Of a DNA stretch of 64,000 nt, positions 53,011 through 60,756 are shown in pieces. The stretch covers positions 306,586-370,585 of the forward strand of contig NZ_KB897905.1 of the NCBI RefSeq assembly GCF_000377205.1, read 5' to 3'. The notes beneath the pieces were generated by a model that searched no databases, was not told the DNA's origin, and saw only the letters and a list, made by a program, of their open reading frames with translations. The DNA is from Thioalkalivibrio sp. ALJ3 (GTDB lineage Bacteria > Pseudomonadota > Gammaproteobacteria > Ectothiorhodospirales > Ectothiorhodospiraceae). The first letter of the stretch is position 1. Each line of letters begins with the position of its first letter. Made by a program: the position numbers and the translations under genes.

Positions 53011-53511
53011 CTAACTCGATTCGCCGTTGTCGCGCAGGGCCTGCTGGATACGCTGGCGGATCTGGCTGCGATAAAGCTGCTCGTTGGGTATGCCGATCAG
53101 CGGTTCGCCTACCGGATTGCCCTCGGCATCAAAGGCCATGATGGTCGGGACCACTCGCGCACCGTAGGCGCGGCCCAGCTCGTGACCGCGGCGCACCTCG
53201 CCATCGAAGTCGCGGACCTCTTCGCGGTCGAGCATCACCTTGCGGATCTGGATGCCGTCATAATTCGCGTCCTCGCTCATCGGGCCCAGATGGCGATGCT
53301 CAGCCCGATCACAGTACGGACAGCTGTCCGAGGCAAACATGATCAGGGTCGGCTTGCCGTCGCCATTCTGAGCCAGGGATCGCAGGTCAGTGACCCGCTC
53401 GATCCCATGCGCGGAGGCAACACCGGACACCAGCATGCCCCCCAGCATCAGAATGAGCGCCGGGCCAACCAGACCCATCCCCTTGCGCACCTTGAACATA
53501 TCCAGATTCAT
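53011..53511 (-). CDS. Periplasmic thioredoxin-like protein with CPYC motif
   Basis: A 166-residue secreted protein with a signal peptide (core LVGPALILMLGGMLVSGVASA, about 13-34) and a thioredoxin fold carrying FASDSCPYCDRAE (CPYC near residue 68) and the cis-proline in ARVVPTIMAFD. The CPYC centre is glutaredoxin-like. It resembles SoxW/SoxS-type partners of thiosulfate-oxidising systems, but no sox gene lies in the window, so this is only a suggestion. ATG 53511 is preferred; a TTG three codons upstream is closer to the GGAGGG site. It is convergent with tamB. Confidence 0.82.
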   Translation of the reverse strand: MNLDMFKVRKGMGLVGPALILMLGGMLVSGVASAHGIERVTDLRSLAQNGDGKPTLIMFASDSCPYCDRAEHRHLGPMSEDANYDGIQIRKVMLDREEVRDFDGEVRRGHELGRAYGARVVPTIMAFDAEGNPVGEPLIGIPNEQLYRSQIRQRIQQALRDNGESS

Positions 53512-53624
53512 GATCGGCAAGACCCTCCGGCTTTTGGACTCAGTCTAGGGCGACTGGCTTAACCGAAACTTAACGGCCCCCGGCATCGCAATCGGCAACC
53601 CGAGCTCCGGCCCCCTCATAAAAA

Positions 53625-53646
53625 AGGCCCCGCCGAAGCGGGGCCT
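53625..53646 (-). terminator. Rho-independent terminator of the OmpA-family gene
   Basis: AGGCCCCGC (53625-53633) and GCGGGGCCT (53638-53646) enclose CGAA. On the minus strand this is a C(UUCG)G hairpin followed by a U-run from AAAAAA at 53620-53625. A second hairpin, GACCACCG/CGGTGGTC (53655-53677), lies between it and the stop codon and may stabilise the transcript. Confidence 0.88.
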
Positions 53647-53698
53647 GATTCCCGGACCACCGTACGAACCGGTGGTCGGTTACCGACAAGGGATGACC

Positions 53699-54340
53699 TT
53701 AGTCGACACGCTGGCGCACGTCGGAGGTCACTTCCACGCGGCGGTTGGCCTCGCGGCCTTCGCGGGTAGCGTTGTCGGCGGTCGGGCGCTCTTCACCGTG
53801 ACCCACGGTGCGGATGTCGCCTTCACGCACACCCTCGCTGACCAGGAAGTCGGCCACGGACTGGGCGCGACGCTCGGACAGACCCTGGTTGTATTCGGCC
53901 GGGCCGATGGTGCAGGTGTGACCTTCGACCAGTACCGAGCTGTACTCGGCGTCGTCGGCGGTCAGGCTGCGGGCCAGTTCGCGCAGGGCATCGCGGCCTT
54001 CCGGACGCAGATCGGCGCTATCGAAGTCGAACAGCGCCTGGGCGCTCAGGGTGGTGGTCTCGAACTCCGGTTCCGGTTCCGGCTCGGGCTCGGGGGCCGG
54101 ATCCGGCTCAGGAGCCTCGGCGGTTTCCTGGATGTAGCCCGCGCACTCGGAATGGCGCACGTTTTCCGGCGCCCAGGAACGGGTGCGTACGCACTCGCCT
54201 GAACGGTCCATTACAACGTTGCCGCCACGATCGGTGACGTTGGCCGCCGGCGGTTCCTGAGCCACTGCTTGGCTCGCGGTACCGATCAGCAGCGTGGCCA
54301 CGGACGCGGCCAGAAGATTCTTAACCAGCTTGTGATTCAT
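53699..54340 (-). CDS. OmpA-family outer-membrane/peptidoglycan-associated protein
   Basis: A 213-residue precursor with signal peptide (LLAASVATLLIGTASQAVAQ). A short N-terminal region has two cysteines (SGECVRTRSW and RHSECAGY), likely disulfide-bonded. A Pro/Glu repeat linker (EPDPAPEPEPEPEPEFE) leads to an OmpA_C domain (about 95-210) with FDFDSADLRPEGRDALRELA, VEGHTCTIGPAEYNQGLSERRAQSVADFL and GHGEERP...NRRVEV, which binds peptidoglycan diaminopimelate. There is no eight-strand barrel. The second ATG, 54340, is best spaced from GGAGG. It is probably an abundant protein, given its strong site and terminator. Confidence 0.87.
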   Translation of the reverse strand: MNHKLVKNLLAASVATLLIGTASQAVAQEPPAANVTDRGGNVVMDRSGECVRTRSWAPENVRHSECAGYIQETAEAPEPDPAPEPEPEPEPEFETTTLSAQALFDFDSADLRPEGRDALRELARSLTADDAEYSSVLVEGHTCTIGPAEYNQGLSERRAQSVADFLVSEGVREGDIRTVGHGEERPTADNATREGREANRRVEVTSDVRQRVD

Positions 54341-54697
54341 GTTCATAGCCTCCTTGTAAAAACAAACGACGACTGATCAGAGACAAGCGCGTTGCCGAAC
54401 GGTTGACTCCCGACCGGAATCTGGAGCAGCGAGCGCCAAGCCCTCTACAGCAGCTTGATAGTGGCACATGCTTTCCGGTTTTGCACGCATTCCAGTCAAG
54501 AATTGTATCGGCATCACAACGTTGTCACATTAAGGAAACACCTGTCTGCGATCAGGCGACTCCCTTCTTTTCTCTGGGCAGGGCTACTGCCAGTCAGCAA
54601 GTGCGCGATACTGATTAACGCACCTTGTTCCCTTAAGGACACACAGATTACTTGTGGGTTCCTCAGTACAAAAACAGCCCGCCGCGGTCCAGACAAA
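54341..54697. other. Non-coding gap between the OmpA-family gene and the groEL terminator
   Basis: About 360 bp without a convincing gene. It must hold the OmpA-family gene's promoter and leader; no clear -35/-10 pair could be chosen. The middle contains a probable relic of the GGGAAACAC repeat element (54530-54636). Small open frames here lack ribosome-binding sites and coding bias. Confidence 0.6.
54530..54636. repeat. Degenerate MITE-like relic
   Basis: A 107-bp segment bounded by TTAAGGAAACA (54530-54540) and the inverted TGTTCCCTTAA (54626-54636). It contains a GGCAG/CTGCC hairpin and a CTGATTAACG stretch like that in the 38619 element. The ends match the MITE family only partly (GGAAACAC), so this is a tentative relative. 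Confidence 0.4.
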
Positions 54698-54719
54698 AGA
54701 CCCCGCCGAAGCGGGGTCT
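54698..54719 (-). terminator. Rho-independent terminator of groES-groEL
   Basis: AGACCCCGC (54698-54706) and GCGGGGTCT (54711-54719) enclose CGAA, giving a UUCG tetraloop hairpin on the minus strand, followed there by UUUUGUCU. It lies 35 bp after the groEL stop and is nearly the same as the terminator at 53625. Confidence 0.88.
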
Positions 54720-54753
54720 CGTATGGCCTGGCCAAACAGAAAGGCCGAGCGGC

Positions 54754-56469
<1,716 letters not shown>

Positions 56470-56760
56470 TTAGCCCTCGATCACGGCCATGATGTCGTCT
56501 TCGCGCATCACCAGGACGTCTTCGCCTTCGACCTTGACCTCGGTGCCGGAATACTTGCCGAACAGCACCTTGTCGCCGGCCTTCACGTCCAGGGCGCGGA
56601 CTTCGCCGTTTTCCAGGATCTTGCCGTTACCAACCGCGATCACCTCGCCGCGGATCGGCTTTTCGGCCGCCGAGTCCGGGATCACGATCCCGCCGGGGCT
56701 GGTGCGCTCTTCTTCCATACGCTTCACGATGACGCGATCGTGCAAAGGCCGCAGGTTCAT
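56470..56760 (-). CDS. groS: Co-chaperonin GroES (10 kDa)
   Basis: Heptameric lid of GroEL, 96 residues: [35 protein letters not shown] with the mobile loop, then [11 protein letters not shown] and the [28 protein letters not shown] end. The start is preceded by AAGGAG. First gene of the operon, read from the promoter at 56848-56875. Confidence 0.98.
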   Translation of the reverse strand: MNLRPLHDRVIVKRMEEERTSPGGIVIPDSAAEKPIRGEVIAVGNGKILENGEVRALDVKAGDKVLFGKYSGTEVKVEGEDVLVMREDDIMAVIEG

Positions 56761-56821
56761 GGTGCGAACTCCTTATATCGATGTTCTTGACAGGTTGTGA
56801 GGATGTCGGGTGGGCGCCCTG

Positions 56822-56848
56822 TTAGCACCCACCCCGAACGAGTGCTAA
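56822..56848 (-). promoter_or_regulatory. CIRCE operator (HrcA binding site) upstream of groES
   Basis: TTAGCACCC-N9-GAGTGCTAA matches the CIRCE consensus TTAGCACTC-N9-GAGTGCTAA at 17 of 18 arm positions; the one mismatch is C for T in the arm at 56829. It lies in the groES leader and touches the -10 box, as expected for repression by HrcA. Confidence 0.9.
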
Positions 56849-56875
56849 TAATAGGGACACACCAAGCCGAGTCAA
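56848..56875 (-). promoter_or_regulatory. Sigma-70-type promoter of groES-groEL
   Basis: Read on the minus strand: TTGACT (56875-56870) as -35, a 16-bp spacer, and TATTAT (56853-56848) as -10, directly before the CIRCE element. A sigma-32 promoter was not recognised. Confidence 0.75.
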
Positions 56876-56897
56876 GGGTCTTGACGGAGGAGAATTC

Positions 56898-57383
56898 TCA
56901 GCGGCGGTCGTTGTGGTCCAGACGTTCGTCGGGGGCGGACTCCTCATCGGTGTCGTGGCGACGGAACTCGCCCTCGATCGGATCACCCGGACCGGCCGCA
57001 CCCGACCCGCTCGTCCGGGCCCGAATCATACCTCGGCGCAAGATACCCTCGGCCGCCCAGCGCCGCAGCGGCGGCACCAGCAATACGAAGCCAGCCGCGT
57101 CGGTAAAGAAACCGGGCAACAACAGCAGGACCGCCGCCGACATCAGCAGCCAGCCCTCGACCAGCCCGCGTGCGGGCATCTCGCCGCGCGCCAAGCTCTG
57201 CTGCAAGCGACGCCAGTGATAGAGCCCCTGCAGGCGAAACAACAACAAGCCCACGACCGCTGTCGCAACCACCAGCGCCACCGTGGCCAGCGCCCCGACG
57301 GCGTCGCCCACCCAGGCAAAACCGAAGATCTCGAGCAACACCAACCCGAGAAAAACAAACAGCGGGAGGAAGGAACTGCGCAT
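56898..57383 (-). CDS. fxsA: FxsA family membrane protein
   Basis: Inner-membrane protein of 161 residues with about three or four hydrophobic segments: FLPLFVFLGLVLLEIFGFAWVG, ALATVALVVATAVVGLLLF and WLLMSAAVLLLLPGFFTDAAGFVLLVPPLRR, the last holding the family's LLPGFFTDxxGxLLL(L/V)PP(L/V)R motif. The hydrophilic tail is charged. In E. coli the family member affects exclusion of phage T7 by F plasmid when overproduced; the normal role is not known. The location next to groES-groEL is common in gammaproteobacteria. ATG 57383 is chosen over an upstream TTG; the ribosome-binding site is weak. Confidence 0.9.
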   Translation of the reverse strand: MRSSFLPLFVFLGLVLLEIFGFAWVGDAVGALATVALVVATAVVGLLLFRLQGLYHWRRLQQSLARGEMPARGLVEGWLLMSAAVLLLLPGFFTDAAGFVLLVPPLRRWAAEGILRRGMIRARTSGSGAAGPGDPIEGEFRRHDTDEESAPDERLDHNDRR

Positions 57384-57573
57384 GACCAATGGATTCCAGA
57401 CAAGACGAACGAGTCATTGGAACACGCCCCCACCCCCCTGTCGAACACCCATTCGCGGGGTGCTCCCCAGCCCTCGGACTCGTTCTTCTTTTCCTTGCAC
57501 CCGTGAGGGAATTGAGGGACGCTCTTGCCCGTCTTAATCGTGAACGACTTCTAAAGATCCGGAGCCCAGTCGC

Positions 57574-58128
57574 ATGAAACCGCGCCGCATCGGCACACTG
57601 CTTCCTGCCCTGCTGATGGCCCTGCTCCTGGCGCTCCCGGGGCTGGGCAGCACCGGCGTAGAAGACCCACGCGATCCGAACCACCATTTCTTCGACCCGA
57701 CCTTCGGAGATTTCCCTGAGGAGCTGGAGGAGGCCCGAGAGGCCGGCAAAAAAGGCATCCTGTTGTTCTTCGAGATGGATGACTGCCCGTTCTGTCACCG
57801 CATGAAGAATCAGGTCCTGAACCAACCCGAGGTGCAGGAGTTTTACAAGGAACGCTTCCGCATCTTCGCGGTAGACGTGGAAGGCGCCATCGAGGTCGTC
57901 AACTTCGAGGGCGAACCCAAATCGATGATGGACTTCGCGACCCGCGATTTCCGCGTACGCGCCACACCGGTATTCCAGTTCTTCAACCTGGACGGCGAAC
58001 CGATCGCGCGCTTCACCGGAGCTACGCGTGATGTGGACGAATTCCTGCTACTCGGCGAGTTCGTCGCCGATGGACATTACGAAGACGGCAATTTCACTCG
58101 TTTCCGTCGCGAACGCGTCGGGCGATAG
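57574..58128 (+). CDS. Periplasmic thioredoxin-like protein with CPFC motif
   Basis: A 184-residue secreted protein: signal peptide (TLLPALLMALLLALPGLGS, about 8-26), then a thioredoxin fold with FFEMDDCPFCHRMKNQVL (Cys71, Cys74) and the cis-proline in VRATPVFQFFNLDG. The layout (long insertion after the active site, PRDPNHHFFDPTFGD start) resembles SoxW/DsbD-dependent thioredoxins. GGAG lies upstream of the ATG. It is followed nine bases later by the TolC-like gene and shares the run with dsbD, which could keep it reduced. The exact client is unknown. Confidence 0.84.
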   Translation: MKPRRIGTLLPALLMALLLALPGLGSTGVEDPRDPNHHFFDPTFGDFPEELEEAREAGKKGILLFFEMDDCPFCHRMKNQVLNQPEVQEFYKERFRIFAVDVEGAIEVVNFEGEPKSMMDFATRDFRVRATPVFQFFNLDGEPIARFTGATRDVDEFLLLGEFVADGHYEDGNFTRFRRERVGR

Positions 58129-58136
58129 GTACCCCA

Positions 58137-59531
58137 ATGCATCCAGCACATGCGGCGCGCCGGAACGGGCGACGCCGGATCGCCACACCCCTTCTGGCAA
58201 GCCTCATCGCAGCCACACTGGCTCATCTGCCTGCTATCGCTGCCGCACAGGACGTTCCGGCTGACGGGGTCATCGATGCCGAACCACTGCCCGAACCGCT
58301 GCGGCTGCAGAACGCGCTGACCGCGGTCGACGCTCTCCACCCTCAGGTTCGTCGCGCGCGAGCGGAACGCGAGATCGCCGAGCAGGAACTGGCCGGCACC
58401 CAGGCCGAACGAGACGTGACCGTCAACGCACGCCTGGAGGCCCGCTGGATCGAGCCCAACGACCTCGCCCCGGACCAGAGCCGCAACGACTCCCGTGCCG
58501 CCATCGTCGCCCGCAAGCTGCTGAGCGACTTCGGTCAGTCCAGCGCCCGCGAGGCGGCGGGTACCCAACGCCTGGAGGCGGCCCGGGAGATGGAGACCCT
58601 GGCACACGCCCGACACTCACTGCATGTGATGGACCGCTACTTCAACGTCTTGCTCGCCGACCTCGGCTTTGCCCGAGACACCGAGGCCATGGCGGCCGCA
58701 TTCGTCAGCAAGGAGCGGGCGGAAGAACGCGCCGAGCGCGGGCAGGTCTCGGATATCGAGGTCTTTCGCCTGGAGTCGGAGTACCAGACGCTGCGCGTGC
58801 AGCGCCAGCGCGCCCTGCAGAATCAGCGCCGTGCCCGCGACGAGCTGGCCGAGGCCCTGAACCGCCCCGGCGAACGCATCCGTACCGTGTTGCCTCCCGC
58901 CCTTCCACTGGAGCTTCCGGACCTCCCGGGGCTCGACGAGCTGATGGCCGAGCTCGAAAGCGCGAATCCAACCCTCGCAGCCGAACGCCTGCAGGTGGAG
59001 GCCGCCGCGCGCAGCGTGGACGCGGCCCGCGCCCAGCGGCGTCCACGCCTGTATGCGGAGGCGGAAACGGGCTACTGGAACCGCGAGTTCGGCGGCGATC
59101 GCAACCCCTTTGCCGCGGGTCTCGTGCTGGAGGTCCCGCTGTACGAGGGCCGCCGCCAGGACAGCCGGGTGGGGCATGCGGTCGCGGCCCGCCAGCGTGC
59201 CGAGGCCGACCTCGGCCAAGCCCGCATCGAGGCCCGCAATCGTCTGCGCGCGCTTTATCACGAGGCCCAGGCGCTGCGCATGCAGCGCGACGAGGCCGAA
59301 TGGCGCATGGACTACCGCCAGCTGTACATCGACCGCGCACGCTATCTGTACGACATCGAGGACCAGGCCGATCTCGGCGACTCAATGGTGCAGCAAAGTG
59401 CCGCGGCCTACTTCAATGCCCAGACCGAATTCGAGCTGGCCATGGTCTACGAGCGCCTGGCGCTACTGACCGGCCGTGGCGATCTGAGCCCCTTCCGCCT
59501 GGCCGGCATAGCCACGGCGGAAGGGGAATAA
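58137..59531 (+). CDS. TolC-family outer-membrane channel protein
   Basis: A 464-residue outer-membrane efflux protein. It has a signal peptide (PLLASLIAATLAHLPAIAAAQ), then two repeats of the OEP domain (about 55-255 and 265-450), each rich in long amphipathic helices (RRARAEREIAEQELAGTQAERD; RQRAEADLGQARIEARNRLRALYHEAQALRMQRDEAEWRMDY). The Asn/Pro turn SANPTLAAERLQVEAAARSVDAARAQRRPRLYAEAE marks the repeat boundary. It is paired with the membrane-fusion protein that follows, but no inner-membrane pump adjoins them. The substrate is not inferable. Confidence 0.87.
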   Translation: MHPAHAARRNGRRRIATPLLASLIAATLAHLPAIAAAQDVPADGVIDAEPLPEPLRLQNALTAVDALHPQVRRARAEREIAEQELAGTQAERDVTVNARLEARWIEPNDLAPDQSRNDSRAAIVARKLLSDFGQSSAREAAGTQRLEAAREMETLAHARHSLHVMDRYFNVLLADLGFARDTEAMAAAFVSKERAEERAERGQVSDIEVFRLESEYQTLRVQRQRALQNQRRARDELAEALNRPGERIRTVLPPALPLELPDLPGLDELMAELESANPTLAAERLQVEAAARSVDAARAQRRPRLYAEAETGYWNREFGGDRNPFAAGLVLEVPLYEGRRQDSRVGHAVAARQRAEADLGQARIEARNRLRALYHEAQALRMQRDEAEWRMDYRQLYIDRARYLYDIEDQADLGDSMVQQSAAAYFNAQTEFELAMVYERLALLTGRGDLSPFRLAGIATAEGE

Positions 59532-59570
59532 CAAACGCGCGCCTCCGGGCGCCCCGAGGGAGAACACCCG

Positions 59571-60395
59571 ATGTCCATCGATCGCCTGATCCCGGACAAC
59601 CCAGGCCGAAGGCTACTTTCGGTGCTCGCATGCAGCGCCCTTCTGATGCTGACCTCCGTGGGGGCGGCGGCCGAGGATAACGGTGCGCTGGCAGGCCAGC
59701 TCGACTGGGGCCAGACCTACCGCATCACGGCCCCGGTCGCCGGCAAGGTTCAGGCGATCGAGGTCCGCCCGGGCGAGCACGTCGATCAGGACGCCGCCCT
59801 GTTCCGTCTCGATACCCGAAGGGTCGAGGCCGATCTGCGCGCTGCCCAGGCGGCCATCGAACGCCTGCAACTGGAACTGGACGAGGCCAATCGCGAGGTC
59901 GGAAAAGCGGAGGACCTGTACGACCAGACGCTGATCGCCCTGCGCGAGGTGGAGCTGGCGCGCATCCAGCAGGCCACCGTCGCCGCGCGTCTGGCCGAGG
60001 CAAGAGCGCAGCGCGATCGCGCACGCGCCGACCGCGATGATGCGACCGTCCGTGCGCCGGCCAGCGGCCGCATCACGCGCATCGATGTGTCCCCGGGGCA
60101 GTTCGTGAATCCCGCCCTGGCTCCGGCCGTACTGGCGATACTGGGGCACGGCGATACCATGCGCGCCCGCGCCTTGGTAGCACCGGACCGTATCGACACA
60201 CTGACCGAGGGACAGGAAGTCACCATCTTCGTCGGCGAGTACGAGTTTTCTGGCACGATTGACAGCATCGGCTGGGAACTTGTGGGGGAAGACGAGGATC
60301 AGGGATACCGGATCGAGGCCGAATTTTCCCCGGGCGACGATGCCGTACTGCGCCCCGGGCAACCGGCCCGCATCGAACTTCGCCAGAACTCCTGA
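59571..60395 (+). CDS. Periplasmic adaptor (HlyD/membrane-fusion protein family)
   Basis: A 274-residue adaptor: signal peptide or anchor (LLSVLACSALLMLTSVGAAA), a split biotinyl-lipoyl domain (ITAPVAGKVQAIEVRPGEHVDQDAALFRLD and VRAPASGRITRIDVSPGQFVNPA), an alpha-hairpin in between (about 85-155) and a C-terminal beta-barrel (MRARALVAPDRIDTLTEGQEV). It is short for an RND adaptor, with no membrane-proximal domain evident. GAGGGAGAA precedes the ATG. It would link the TolC-like channel to an inner-membrane pump encoded elsewhere. Confidence 0.85.
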   Translation: MSIDRLIPDNPGRRLLSVLACSALLMLTSVGAAAEDNGALAGQLDWGQTYRITAPVAGKVQAIEVRPGEHVDQDAALFRLDTRRVEADLRAAQAAIERLQLELDEANREVGKAEDLYDQTLIALREVELARIQQATVAARLAEARAQRDRARADRDDATVRAPASGRITRIDVSPGQFVNPALAPAVLAILGHGDTMRARALVAPDRIDTLTEGQEVTIFVGEYEFSGTIDSIGWELVGEDEDQGYRIEAEFSPGDDAVLRPGQPARIELRQNS

Positions 60396-60408
60396 TGCCC
60401 AAGAACCG

Positions 60409-60756
60409 ATGATGCCGGACAAGGAAACCGACAACGCGAACGTGTGCGCCTGGCTTGTGCTCACCACCCTGGATGATCCAGACGAGGCGGAGAGCCTGGC
60501 CGGCGATCTCGTCCAGCGCGGGCTGGCCGCATGCGTGCATATCCTCCCCGCCGGACGCTCAATTTATTTGTGGAAAGGGAATATCGAAACCGACTCGGAA
60601 GTCACACTGCTGATCAAGACCTCCGTCGATGCCCGCGACGACCTGCAGGCCCACCTGACGGAACATCACCCGTATGAAACCCCGGAGATCATTGCCGTGC
60701 CGATCACGCATGGGTCCCCGGATTACCTGAACTGGATAACGCAATGCACCTCCTGA
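60409..60756 (+). CDS. cutA: CutA1 divalent-cation tolerance protein
   Basis: Small trimeric ferredoxin-like-fold protein of 115 residues, of the CutA1 family named for copper tolerance. The family pattern is complete: VLTTLDDPDEAESLAGDLVQRGLAACVHILP, SIYLWKGNIETDSEVTLLIKT and HPYETPEIIAVPI. Its role in metal handling remains unsettled in general. The start at 60409 or 60412 (two ATG in tandem) is chosen from the family. It overlaps dsbD by 13 bp; this cutA-dsbD pairing is common in proteobacteria. Confidence 0.94.
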   Translation: MMPDKETDNANVCAWLVLTTLDDPDEAESLAGDLVQRGLAACVHILPAGRSIYLWKGNIETDSEVTLLIKTSVDARDDLQAHLTEHHPYETPEIIAVPITHGSPDYLNWITQCTS

